DNA of 64,000 nucleotides from JAVBRU01 sp031547595 (GTDB taxonomy: Bacteria > Bacillota > Clostridia > Christensenellales > Aristaeellaceae). The stretch is from assembly GCA_031547595.1 (NCBI GenBank), contig JAVBRU010000033.1, positions 11,194 through 75,193 of the forward strand. Reading direction: 5' to 3'. Positions 44,563 to 52,717 of the stretch are shown one piece after another; within the stretch, counting starts at the first letter, position 1; each line of letters starts with the position of its first letter. The notes below the pieces were generated by a model. That model was not told the origin of the DNA. It saw nothing but the letters and a program-made list of their open reading frames with translations, and ran no database searches. The position numbers were made by a program, and so were the translations under genes.

Positions 44563-45237
44563 TTACAAATCCAGATAATGTGGCCGCATATACAGGTGGA
44601 GCGGCACGAGATCGCCAGGGATATTTTGAAGCGCAGCCGGATCGACCAGCGGCGCGGGGTAGCAGGTGCAGTAGAGGGGCAGCCCGGTGGCTTCAAGCAG
44701 CGGACGGCACAGCGCATCGCCTGTAAGAATCACTTCGGCGGTGGTTTCGCGCAGCAGGTGCGTGTTGTTCACCAGTGCGTTGATGGGCATGCCGAGGGTG
44801 GCTTGGATGGCCTCAAGGTGCGATACCGCGCCCTCGAGGGTGGCTGTATCCGGGCGGTTGAAGTTGACGACCGCCAGAAGCTGGTGCGCATCGCCCTGAA
44901 AATACGCCGCAAACTGGTTGAGCACCCGTGCCCCGGCATCATTGCCGCCAAGGTCGATCACCGTGTAGCAGCCCTCATCCTCCAAGGGCGTTCGCACCGC
45001 CGCGGTGATGGCGGGCAGCTCGGCCGTGATCTCGCCGCCATACGCATCGGCATATACAGCAATGCCGGCTTCCGTCAATAGCTGCCGCCGCTCGCGGGAT
45101 CTGAAGTACGGGTTGGCTACGTCAAGGTCTACCAGCGCGGTCTTTTTGCCTTGGGACTTTAGTGCCAACGCCAGATTGACCGCAAACTCCGTCTTGCCGC
45201 TGCCGTAGTGCCCCGCCACAATGGTGATGCGTTTCAT
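44563..45237 (-). CDS. MinD/ParA-like P-loop ATPase
   Basis: 224 residues. A Walker A GHYGSGKTE at residues 9-17, DLDVANPYFRSRE (a MinD-like switch), and DLGGND. First gene of the vor operon, 12 bp before vorD, and directly after the attenuator terminator. A role in assembling iron-sulfur clusters or the Vor complex is possible but is only inference from position and fold. Confidence 0.85.
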   Translation of the reverse strand: MKRITIVAGHYGSGKTEFAVNLALALKSQGKKTALVDLDVANPYFRSRERRQLLTEAGIAVYADAYGGEITAELPAITAAVRTPLEDEGCYTVIDLGGNDAGARVLNQFAAYFQGDAHQLLAVVNFNRPDTATLEGAVSHLEAIQATLGMPINALVNNTHLLRETTAEVILTGDALCRPLLEATGLPLYCTCYPAPLVDPAALQNIPGDLVPLHLYMRPHYLDL

Positions 45238-45251
45238 GGCCTCTCCTTCCC

Positions 45252-45284
45252 AAAAAGAAAAGCCCCATCCGCAAGGAATAGGGC
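45252..45284 (-). terminator. Attenuator terminator of the vor operon
   Basis: Minus strand stem GCCCTATTCC/GGATGGGGC (one bulge) with a TTTTCTTTTT tail, immediately before the ribosome site of the P-loop ATPase gene. The loop sequence TTGCGG can pair with CCGCAA in the last codons of the leader peptide, giving an alternative antiterminator. Confidence 0.75.
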
Positions 45285-45318
45285 CAATACATCAAGTGAT
45301 GCGTCTATTTCGTGCGGC

Positions 45319-45396
45319 TCATCTTTGCGGCAGCGCAAGGGCTGCCACGGTAATGGGCAGCAGTACAAACAGGCGTAGAACTACGGGTTGCATCAT
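45319..45396 (-). CDS. Leader peptide rich in Val, Leu and Ile
   Basis: 25 codons, too short for routine gene calls. It begins MMQPVVLRLFVLLP and ends LALPQR. Eleven residues are branched-chain (six Leu, four Val, one Ile). A full AAGGAGG site lies nine bases before the ATG, a strong promoter lies upstream, and a terminator lies downstream. This is the layout of ribosome-mediated transcription attenuation, in which stalling at scarce aminoacyl-tRNA codons allows read-through. Confidence 0.75.
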   Translation of the reverse strand: MMQPVVLRLFVLLPITVAALALPQR

Positions 45397-45440
45397 CTGT
45401 CTACGCCTCCTTCGCCGTCAAAATCGTGGGGTTACTCAGT

Positions 45441-45469
45441 AAAATAGCACGCACGCGGCAGTTTGTCAA
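45441..45469 (-). promoter_or_regulatory. Promoter of the vor operon leader
   Basis: Minus strand TTGACA (45464-45469), 17 bp, TATTTT (45441-45446). About 45 bp upstream of the leader peptide start. Confidence 0.8.
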
Positions 45470-45512
45470 CCGTATTGGATTGTGTTTTTGTTGTTTTTTG
45501 AAAAATTGACCG

Positions 45513-45541
45513 TTGACAAGAGCGCGGCATTCTGCTAGGAT
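45513..45541 (+). promoter_or_regulatory. Promoter of the ligase T-box transcript
   Basis: TTGACA (45513-45518), 17 bp, TAGGAT (45536-45541). It is back to back with the vor promoter. Confidence 0.8.
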
Positions 45542-45547
45542 ATCACT

Positions 45548-45826
45548 AATTTCATAGGCGATGAGGAAGACGGCCGTGGCCGCGCTGCAACCAGAGAGTC
45601 GGTATTTGCTGGAAGCCGATAGCAGACACCCCACAAGCGCTTATCCCTTCCGAGCCGGAGACCGAACAGCGAGAAACCGCTCAGTAGACTCTCCCGTGAT
45701 GCCGCGTCAGAGCAAGCAGGCTTGATAGAGCCTGGCAAAGTGGCGTAGCAATACGCAAATTGAGTGGTACCGCGAGTTGTTTTTACAGCCCGTCTCAATG
45801 CAAAAAGCATGGAGACGGGTTTTTTA
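45548..45826 (+). promoter_or_regulatory. T-box leader upstream of the acyl-CoA ligase
   Basis: Stem I has AGAGAG (45593-45598) and the distal loop TGCTGGAAGCC (45607-45617). The T-box is TGAGTGGTACCGCG (45761-45774), one base off the common form. The terminator CCCGTCTC/GAGACGGG with a T run is at 45789-45826. The specifier lies in about 45636-45650. CTT at 45640-45642 followed by A (Leu) fits best, with ATC (Ile) at 45643-45645 as an alternative. I could not settle it by hand. Confidence 0.88.
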
Positions 45827-45849
45827 TTTGTAAGAAGGAGGACGAAACC

Positions 45850-48108
45850 ATGACCACAACAAACACCGCATTGCAAGAGGTTGCGCTGCGTATTCGGGAG
45901 CTTCGTGAGATATCGGGCTACTCCCTGCAAGAGATGGCCAAGCGCACCGGCGTGACTACCGATGATTACCTTCGCTATGAGGCGGGCGCGGCTGATATGC
46001 CCTTCACCTTTATCCACAACTGCGCGCAGACCTTTGGTGTGGAAATTTCCAACCTGATGGAAGGCCACAGCCCGAAGCTTCGCAGCTATACCGTGACCCG
46101 CCGCGGCGAGGGCGAAGTGACGGCGCGCGAGCGCGGTATCGAAATCCGCGGCCTGGCCTCATCCTTCCGCAAAAAGCTGGCAGAGCCATATTTTGTGCGC
46201 TATGAGTATGAGGAAGACCAGCAGGCGCTGCCCATCCCCGTCACCTCCCACGGCGGGCACGAATTTGACATCGTGATCAGCGGCATGCTGAAGGTGCAGA
46301 TCGGCAGCCATGTGGAAACACTGTATGAGGGCGACAGCATTTACTACGACAGCGCCCAGCCCCATGGCATGCGCGCGGTGGGCGGCAAGGATTGCACCTT
46401 CTGCGCAGTGGTGCTCTCGGGCGAGGAAACCGCGCCCACACCCATGGCCGAGCCCATCGTGCAGCGTGCGCCGGAAACCCCGGCGGTGTACCGTCACTTC
46501 ATCGACGTGACGGAAAACGACGCGGGTGCGCTGCTGAAATATCAGTTCAAAGACCTCTCCCGCTTCAATTTTGCCTTTGATGTGATGGACCGCCTGGCGG
46601 CGGACAAGCCGGACGATCTGGCGCTGATGCACATCGCGGACGACCTGACCGAGCGCCCCTTCACCTATAACGAGCTTCGCCGCGCCAGCAACAAGACGGC
46701 CAACTTCCTGCGCAGCATCGGCGTCAAAAAGGGCGACCGCGTGCTGGTGGTGCTTAGGCGGCATTACCAATTCTGGTTCACCATGCTGGCGCTGCACAAG
46801 CTGGGTGCCATCGGCATCCCCGCCACCGATCAATTATTGCAACACGATTTTGAGTACCGCTTCAACGCCGCCGAGGTCAGCGCCGTGGTTTGCACCAACC
46901 TTGGCAAGGCCGCAGGGCATATCGAAGATGCACTTCAGGCCTCGCCCACCGTTAAAACGCTGGTGATGTGCGGCGGCAGCCGCGAGGGCTGGCACGATTT
47001 TGACACCGAATCGCAGATGTACAGCAGCAATTTCCAGCGCGGCGAGGACACGCCCTGCGGCGAGGACCCGATGGTGATGTTCTTCACCAGCGGCACCACC
47101 GGTTATCCCAAGCTCGTCACCCACAACTATCAATACCCGCTGGCGCATTTCTTCACCGCCAAGTACTGGCACTGCAATATGCCGGGCAAGCTGCACCTCA
47201 CGATATCGGATACTGGCTGGGCAAAATCCATGTGGGGAAAGATGTATGGCCAGTGGCTGTGCGAAGCGCCGATCTTCGTGTACGATTTTGACCGCTTCAA
47301 TGCCAACAGCATCCTGCCGATGTTCAAAAAATATGACATCGCCACCTTCTGCGCGCCACCCACCATCTATCGTTTCCTCATTAAAGAGGACCTTTCCAAG
47401 TTCGACCTTTCCTCCATCCGCCATGCCACCATCGCGGGCGAAGCGCTCAACCCCGAGGTGTTTGAGCAGTTCAAGAAGGCCACCGGCCTGTCCTTGATGG
47501 AGGGCTTTGGCCAGACCGAAACCACCCTGATGATCGCCAACACCGTGGGCATGACGCCCAAGATCGGTTCCATGGGCAAGCCCATGCCGCTGTATCCCGT
47601 GGACGTTGTGGACAATGACGGCGCGTCCGTGAAGGACGGCGAGACCGGCGAAATCGTCATCCGCGTGGGCGACGAAAAGCCCGTGGGCTTGTTTGGCGGC
47701 TACTACCGCGATAACGCCGTGGTGTCCGCAGTGGAAAACGGCCTCTACCACACCGGCGACACCGCCTGGCGCGATGAGGACGGCTACTACTGGTATGTGG
47801 GCCGCAAGGACGATCTGATCAAGTCCTCCGGCTATCGCATCGGGCCCTTCGAGATCGAAAGCGTGATCATGGAGCTGCCCTATGTGCTGGAATGCGGCGT
47901 GTCCCCCGCGCCCGACCCTGTGCGCGGCCAGATTGTGAAGGCCAGCATCGTGCTCACCAAGGGCACAGAACCCACCGAGGAACTGAAAAAGGAAATCCAG
48001 GCCTATGTGAAACAGCATACCGCGCCGTATAAATACCCCCGCATCATCGTGTTCCGCGAGGAGCTGCCCAAGACCATCAGCGGCAAGATCCAAAGGAACC
48101 AACTGTAA
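45850..48108 (+). CDS. XRE-cupin-AMP-forming acyl-CoA ligase fusion
   Basis: 752 residues. XRE helix-turn-helix (about 10-70), cupin domain (about 115-190, with HEFDIVISGMLKVQIG and QPHGM), then an acetyl-CoA-synthetase-like AMP-binding enzyme. The nucleotide loop FFTSGTTGYPK is near 411-421, followed by GFGQTETT, then YHTGDTAWRDEDGYYW, GRKDDLIKSSGYRIGP and the catalytic Lys746 in TISGKIQRNQL. It activates a carboxylic acid to acyl-CoA. Control by a T-box and position opposite vorDBAC suggest a substrate linked to amino acids, such as isovalerate, isobutyrate or an arylacetate. ATG 45850 follows AAGGAGG. Confidence 0.9.
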   Translation: MTTTNTALQEVALRIRELREISGYSLQEMAKRTGVTTDDYLRYEAGAADMPFTFIHNCAQTFGVEISNLMEGHSPKLRSYTVTRRGEGEVTARERGIEIRGLASSFRKKLAEPYFVRYEYEEDQQALPIPVTSHGGHEFDIVISGMLKVQIGSHVETLYEGDSIYYDSAQPHGMRAVGGKDCTFCAVVLSGEETAPTPMAEPIVQRAPETPAVYRHFIDVTENDAGALLKYQFKDLSRFNFAFDVMDRLAADKPDDLALMHIADDLTERPFTYNELRRASNKTANFLRSIGVKKGDRVLVVLRRHYQFWFTMLALHKLGAIGIPATDQLLQHDFEYRFNAAEVSAVVCTNLGKAAGHIEDALQASPTVKTLVMCGGSREGWHDFDTESQMYSSNFQRGEDTPCGEDPMVMFFTSGTTGYPKLVTHNYQYPLAHFFTAKYWHCNMPGKLHLTISDTGWAKSMWGKMYGQWLCEAPIFVYDFDRFNANSILPMFKKYDIATFCAPPTIYRFLIKEDLSKFDLSSIRHATIAGEALNPEVFEQFKKATGLSLMEGFGQTETTLMIANTVGMTPKIGSMGKPMPLYPVDVVDNDGASVKDGETGEIVIRVGDEKPVGLFGGYYRDNAVVSAVENGLYHTGDTAWRDEDGYYWYVGRKDDLIKSSGYRIGPFEIESVIMELPYVLECGVSPAPDPVRGQIVKASIVLTKGTEPTEELKKEIQAYVKQHTAPYKYPRIIVFREELPKTISGKIQRNQL

Positions 48109-48110
48109 TC

Positions 48111-48143
48111 AAAAAAGGCGGCCATCCCGGGTGGGGTGGCCGT
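48111..48143. terminator. Bidirectional terminator
   Basis: Stem CGGCCATCCC/GGGGTGGCCG (one G-T) with A and T runs on the two sides, between convergent genes. Confidence 0.82.
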
Positions 48144-48860
48144 TTACTTTTGCATCAGCACGTGATGATAAAACGCGATGTTCCGGTATTCTTCTATAGC
48201 GCCCGCCTTTTGCTCCAGCGCGAACATCGCCTCGGTCCACTCCGGGTCATAGCGGGTGGCATTGTCCGCATACAGGGCGAAAAAAGCACGGATGCCATGG
48301 TGGTCAAGCAGCCGCAATCCCTGCTGGTCCATCCAGCGCTCCCAATCCTGCTGGCTATAATAATGAATTTGCCCAAACCCTTCAGCAAATGAAGCCTCCC
48401 CGTTCAGCAATTGAAGTGCCTGAACGGGGTTGTTTTCAAATGCCACCTTTTGCAGCACGCGGCCGGGGGGATTGTGCTTCACCAGCGACAATTGGCCGCC
48501 CGGTTTCAGCAGCCTGCACAGCGCAGATACGCAAACATCCCGGTCCTCCACATATTCCAGCACATTGTGGCAGAGGATCAGATCAAAGCTCTCTGACTCA
48601 AACCCTGTCAGCACCTCTGCCCCGCCGATGATCTGGCGGTACGGGTGCTCGCAAAACCGCATTTCACACATCTGCGGGCTCGGCTCTACCGCCGTCACAT
48701 CGTTGCAGGCGGCCAAATGATTGGCCGTAATGCCAAGGCCGCTGCCAAAGTCCAGGATGCTTAGCCCCTTGGCAAACGCCAGCTGATCCCACAGCAGGCG
48801 GTAAAACATCTGCCCCCAGGGCAGCTGGGTGTTTTTACGGTAAGTCTCGATGGCCGTCAA
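48144..48860 (-). CDS. Class I SAM-dependent methyltransferase
   Basis: 238 residues. Motif I LDFGSGLGITANHLA, acidic motif AVEPS, and motif IV FDLILCHNVLEYV. The start is placed at TTG 48860, eight bases after GAAGGA and overlapping the previous stop. The family-like N terminus (M)TAIETYRKNTQLPWGQMFYR supports this over an upstream ATG that would overlap the previous gene by 85 bp. Substrate unknown; general layout resembles CmoM/SmtA. Confidence 0.82.
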   Translation of the reverse strand: MTAIETYRKNTQLPWGQMFYRLLWDQLAFAKGLSILDFGSGLGITANHLAACNDVTAVEPSPQMCEMRFCEHPYRQIIGGAEVLTGFESESFDLILCHNVLEYVEDRDVCVSALCRLLKPGGQLSLVKHNPPGRVLQKVAFENNPVQALQLLNGEASFAEGFGQIHYYSQQDWERWMDQQGLRLLDHHGIRAFFALYADNATRYDPEWTEAMFALEQKAGAIEEYRNIAFYHHVLMQK

Positions 48861-49354
48861 AGCGCTTTTCCTTCGCGTGCCCGCGTCAGCTCGATACCCT
48901 CTTTGCCACTCAAGTGCTCTATCGCAAGCTCTATCATACAAAGATGTTGGAGCGTCTTTTCGATCTCCTGCAAGCGCCCCTCAGGGTCGCCCGGTGAGTA
49001 TTTGGCGGCCAGAATGGTGAGGGCTGCACACTTTTCGGCGTCATCTTCAAGAACGCGCGCCTGGCCAAAGGCGATCACGCTGCGAAAGCACGTGGTGTAC
49101 TTTTCGGGGATCACGTCATCCAGATCAATCACGCAAAAGCTAGCCTTGCTGCAGCGCTGAATGGCGTCCAGCTTGTGGCCGGTCTTGGCGCAGTGGAAGA
49201 TAATCTTGTTTTCGTGATATACGTAGCTGAGCGGCACGGCGTAGGGGTAGCCCTCGTCTCCGAGAACTGCCAGCACGCCGGAGGTGCAGCGGTTCAAAAT
49301 ATCGATATTTTCCTGCACAGACAGGGCTTGATTCTTGCGGCGCATTTCTCTCAT
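48857..49354 (-). CDS. Pyridoxamine 5-phosphate oxidase-like flavin split-barrel protein, paralog 1
   Basis: 165 residues. MREMRRKNQALS, RCTSGVLAVLGDEGYPYAVPLSYVY and IIFHCAKTGHKLDAI are typical of FMN-binding split barrels in the nitroimidazole-resistance (NimA-like) branch. The N-terminal His of some resistance forms is not evident. A closely related gene is at 54187. It is expressed from the cassette promoter at 49389. Confidence 0.87.
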   Translation of the reverse strand: MREMRRKNQALSVQENIDILNRCTSGVLAVLGDEGYPYAVPLSYVYHENKIIFHCAKTGHKLDAIQRCSKASFCVIDLDDVIPEKYTTCFRSVIAFGQARVLEDDAEKCAALTILAAKYSPGDPEGRLQEIEKTLQHLCMIELAIEHLSGKEGIELTRAREGKAL

Positions 49355-49388
49355 GGGGAGGTTTCCACCTTTCTGTTTTTCCAACCCC

Positions 49389-49440
49389 ATCATAACAAAA
49401 AACTGCCGGAAAAGCAATTTCTGCTTTCCCGGCAGCTTTG
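49389..49440 (-). promoter_or_regulatory. Terminator-promoter cassette, copy 2
   Basis: Minus strand stem GCTGCCGG/CCGGCAG with a T run after the GH9 gene. It contains TTGCTT (49412-49417), 17 bp, TATGAT (49389-49394) for the downstream flavoprotein gene. Confidence 0.72.
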
Positions 49441-49449
49441 ATCATACAC

Positions 49450-51513
49450 TTATTTTTCGAGTCCCGCCAGCACAAAGTACACCGGGGAGTTCCAATAGAT
49501 GGTCACCTCGTTGGAGGCGTAGCTCTGGTCGTTATCCGCATAGCACTTGGCCGGGGGCATGTCCTTGAGCACGGCGGCAATGTATGGGTCTTGCAGCTGC
49601 GCTTCCGGGCCGCCCACCACCATGCCGGGCACGGCGGCGCCAACGGCTTGGGATGGCCGATGGTGCGGATGCTCCGCTGCTTTTTGGCCAAAGCCCGTCA
49701 CAAAGCTCTGCGCCAGGGCATTTCGGCCAAACAGGTAGTGTACATGCTCCAAAGCGGCCTCCACATAAGCGGCGTTTTTTGCAAAATAATCGCCCATCAG
49801 CAGGATCATGGCGTTATTGGCCACGATCATATTGCTGCCCCAGGGATAGTCTGTGCCAAGGGACACGCCATACGGCTCGGCCTTCGTGGCGAGGAGCAGC
49901 CTGTCGCACTGCCTGAGGAACGCCTCCAACACCTGCCGGCGAAGCGCCGCATCGGTCTTGTCCGCTGCTGTCAGCAGATATTCCACATTGCCATAGTCTC
50001 CCACATCGGCCCAGCCCAGGCCCTCGGACGCAGGCAGCGCCTTCAGCGCGTCGTGATAGATGTCCTTGCCCGTGGCGCGGTAGAGCGCACAGGCGGCAAA
50101 GTAGCGCTCATCCGTGGTATTTTCATCGCCGTATTCCCCGGTCACAATCCCCTCCGGATTTACAAACCCCGGCGCGGCAGGGTTGGCCTCCAGCCAACTC
50201 CATGCGCGCTCCGCCGCCGCGATCAGGCGTGCGTCATCGTAATGGAGCGACGCCATCGCCATCACGGCTGCAAAATCCGCCGTGGCCGCGGCCGAAACGG
50301 GGCAGAGGATCAGCTCGTCTTTCTCTTCCTCCGGCATGATAAACCCGCAAAAACTTGCCGCCGTCACCTTGTGATAGACGCCGCCGTTGGCTGCATCCTG
50401 CATTTTCAGCAGCCAATCCAGCTCAAACTTCACGACCGGCAGCACCTCTGCCGGGTCTGCAAAGCCAAACTCCACTGTCCACAGAAGATCGGCCACCGTC
50501 TTGGCCGCAGGCACCACATAGCGGCCATAATCCCCGGCATCGTGCCAGCCGCCGGACACATCCTTGTACTGATCAGTGCCGTAAATCCGCGCGTCCGCCG
50601 TATGGCAGGCCGGATGGCTCCACGCACCCGCATCCACAGCCACGCCGCACTGCTGGATGTTCAGCATATCAAGCACCGCCGCGCGCACGGCCTGGTACGG
50701 CGCGTCCTTGATTTCAAAGGCCGCAGAATCTCCCTCTTGGCAACGCAGCACATAGGTGCCGGGCGTTTCCAGCAGGGAGAAATCCACCGTGCGCACCATT
50801 TGACCGGCAGACGCGCTATACACGGCGTCCCCCGGCGTCAGGGTGTATATTGCCTGCCCGCTGGCAGTATCGATCACTTTGATCACGGCATCGTTGCCCG
50901 TCAGTGTAGCCAGTTTTGGGCCCTTGGGCGTATAGCCCAGCTGGTTGATTTGAATGGGCATCGCATCCGGACCTCCTTCTTTGATTTCGTCGCCTTCCAA
51001 CAGAATAAGAGAAAAGTGTGCCAATGTGATGACGTGCGCATCATGCGCCTTGCCGCCCGTTTGCTCCACCCCCAGGTTGAACACCAGCCGCGCGGCCGGG
51101 TCGGAAGCGTCGGTCATGGTGAAATCGATGGTGTACGCCTGCAATTCCGGCGTGAGGGAAATCTCTTTGTCGCAATACCCAGTATAGGGCGTGCCGTTTT
51201 TCTGGATACGCATCACGCCTGTGCGTAGCGTAGTGGACGCGGCCTCAAAACTCAGGCGATACCGGCTGCCCTCGGCCAGCGAAATGCCGTCATGCGTCAG
51301 CTGCACGCCCCACACCACGCTGCCCACCTTGCTGATGGTCAGCTGCCCGTTGCCCTCCGCATCTACGGCCAGCTTGGCGGCCCCGCCCTCCAGGTATGTG
51401 CCCCAGGCCTTCAGCCCGCCCGAAAAATCCCCGTTTTCCAGCTTGTTTTCCTCGCCAATGGCGGATGCCAGCACAAGGCTTGCAATCAGCAAAACAACTG
51501 CTATGCGCTTCAT
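49450..51513 (-). CDS. Secreted family 9 glycoside hydrolase (endoglucanase type)
   Basis: 687 residues. Signal peptide (MKRIAVVLLIASLVLASA), an N-terminal carbohydrate-binding-like beta domain (ENGDFSGGLKAWGTY, about 25-175), an Ig-like CelD_N domain (about 180-270), then the GH9 (alpha/alpha)6 barrel. GGWHDAGDYGRY carries the catalytic Asp pair, HHRPSQ is the GH9 signature, and the acid Glu is in SNEVTIYWN. It is likely to cut beta-1,4-glucans or xyloglucan outside the cell. The ATG follows GGAGGGG by six bases. No other cellulase gene is nearby. Confidence 0.93.
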   Translation of the reverse strand: MKRIAVVLLIASLVLASAIGEENKLENGDFSGGLKAWGTYLEGGAAKLAVDAEGNGQLTISKVGSVVWGVQLTHDGISLAEGSRYRLSFEAASTTLRTGVMRIQKNGTPYTGYCDKEISLTPELQAYTIDFTMTDASDPAARLVFNLGVEQTGGKAHDAHVITLAHFSLILLEGDEIKEGGPDAMPIQINQLGYTPKGPKLATLTGNDAVIKVIDTASGQAIYTLTPGDAVYSASAGQMVRTVDFSLLETPGTYVLRCQEGDSAAFEIKDAPYQAVRAAVLDMLNIQQCGVAVDAGAWSHPACHTADARIYGTDQYKDVSGGWHDAGDYGRYVVPAAKTVADLLWTVEFGFADPAEVLPVVKFELDWLLKMQDAANGGVYHKVTAASFCGFIMPEEEKDELILCPVSAAATADFAAVMAMASLHYDDARLIAAAERAWSWLEANPAAPGFVNPEGIVTGEYGDENTTDERYFAACALYRATGKDIYHDALKALPASEGLGWADVGDYGNVEYLLTAADKTDAALRRQVLEAFLRQCDRLLLATKAEPYGVSLGTDYPWGSNMIVANNAMILLMGDYFAKNAAYVEAALEHVHYLFGRNALAQSFVTGFGQKAAEHPHHRPSQAVGAAVPGMVVGGPEAQLQDPYIAAVLKDMPPAKCYADNDQSYASNEVTIYWNSPVYFVLAGLEK

Positions 51514-51593
51514 AGGCTTCCCCTCCAAGAAATATGTTTGATTCTAAAACGTTTTCGAACCCTGGTTTTACAGTATTTCAATATGGAAAAGTG

Positions 51594-52100
51594 TTACTGC
51601 GCTGCCGCACCCACCTCGTATTCCATTAAATACACATGTTCCTGGCTGATCAACTGCTTGATTTCGGCCAGGTCATTCACCGTAATGCCCGGTATTTCCA
51701 GCGCATATGCGCCGCAGGATGCTTGCCCCTCGTGGCGATAGATATGCTTTTCCGCTTCGCCTTTGCAATAATCACAGCAGCCGCTTGGGCAGCGGGCGGC
51801 GCGGGCGGGGTACTTTTCAATCAGCGTGCTCACAATATCTTCAAACCGCTTCGAATACCCCTTGCATGCCGAAAAACGCAGCGCAAAAAATGGCGCAGGC
51901 GCTTTGCCTGTGCGAATGCCCATCTTGGCCATCTGTTTGTTGTGCAGGGCATGCTTGAAGGAGAGGTTCGTCTTTTCCTTTTGTGGATGATAGCCCAGCG
52001 CCGCCAGATAAGCAATAACCTCTTCATAAACTGGCCGGGCATCGTCCTCCAGTGTTGCTAAAAACGCTTGTGCCAATTCTTCCTGCTTCTTTGTTTTCAT
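51594..52100 (-). CDS. Cysteine-containing protein of unknown function
   Basis: 168 residues. A soluble, charged protein. RCPSGCCDYCKG in the middle may bind metal. A small basic domain precedes it. It is followed by GH9 in the same direction but with an 80-bp gap. Not recognised. Confidence 0.62.
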   Translation of the reverse strand: MKTKKQEELAQAFLATLEDDARPVYEEVIAYLAALGYHPQKEKTNLSFKHALHNKQMAKMGIRTGKAPAPFFALRFSACKGYSKRFEDIVSTLIEKYPARAARCPSGCCDYCKGEAEKHIYRHEGQASCGAYALEIPGITVNDLAEIKQLISQEHVYLMEYEVGAAAQ

Positions 52101-52242
52101 CTAAAAGTCCATCCGATGCATTTTTCTCACTTTTGTAGGTTCATCATACCATAAAATCGTGATTTTATCAAGTCTTGTATATTCTGCGCGAAGGTTGTAT
52201 TGTAGCGCAACAATTTTCATTACATTTTATTAATTTCTCTCG

Positions 52243-52271
52243 TTGACAAATACTCTGCGGCGGAGTATAAT
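52243..52271 (+). promoter_or_regulatory. Consensus promoter of tRNA-Leu
   Basis: Perfect TTGACA (52243-52248), 17 bp, perfect TATAAT (52266-52271). The spacer holds the dyad ATACTC/GAGTAT. Confidence 0.9.
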
Positions 52272-52298
52272 AATCAAGCTGTGTGGCGATGCCACCCT

Positions 52299-52383
52299 GC
52301 GGTCGTGGCGGAATTGGCATACGCGCACGTTTGAGGGGCGTGTTCTTAACCGAGTACGAGTTCAAGTCTCGTCGACCGCACCA
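52299..52383 (+). tRNA. tRNA-Leu (anticodon GAG)
   Basis: Acceptor GCGGTCG/CGACCGC, D arm with GGCGGAATTGGCAT, anticodon stem CACGT/GCGTG with loop TTGAGGG, long variable arm, T loop TTCAAGT, discriminator A and encoded CCA. The GAG anticodon reads CUC and CUU. Confidence 0.95.
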
Positions 52384-52407
52384 CGTTACAACGTCAGTTG
52401 TAAGGAA

Positions 52408-52438
52408 AACAACCCATCACAAATGTGGTGGGTTGTTT
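52408..52438 (+). terminator. Terminator of tRNA-Leu
   Basis: Stem AACAACCCATCAC/GTGGTGGGTTGTT (13 bp, one G-T) with an AAAT loop and a short T run. Confidence 0.85.
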
Positions 52439-52717
52439 CGTTGTCTTGCCAAATCGGGTGAGAGGATGCTTGATTTATAAGGTATCTGGCATCCGAAAAT
52501 GCAGTTTTCGTCTATCCTTCCGTCAAGCCTTTTTACGGCGTGGAGCGATGATTCCGGGTTAGGGGACTTGAACCCACCTCCACAAAACAGCCTTTTCGGC
52601 CCCTGCACCCACGCTGCGAGCTATCGTTTACGAGTTTGAGCATTTTCGGTGCAAATGCGAAACCAATCTCCGCATAACAATTTCTCAAGACAAATCAATG
52701 ACCAACAGCACTGGTTA
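52439..52717. other. Intergenic stretch with an isolated tRNA T-arm-like motif
   Basis: No gene supported. On the minus strand GTGGGTTCAAGTCCCC (about 52564-52579) looks like a tRNA T arm, but no matching acceptor or anticodon stems could be drawn. It may be a tRNA remnant or chance. Confidence 0.4.

Noticed and set aside
49438..51228. 596-codon plus-strand frame opposite the GH9 gene
   Set aside because: The minus strand codes for an intact GH9 enzyme with all signatures; the plus frame is low-complexity in character and without a proper start site.
52555..52620. A second tRNA on the minus strand next to tRNA-Leu
   Set aside because: Only a T-arm-like GTGGGTTCAAGTCCCC is visible. Acceptor, D and anticodon stems cannot be formed.
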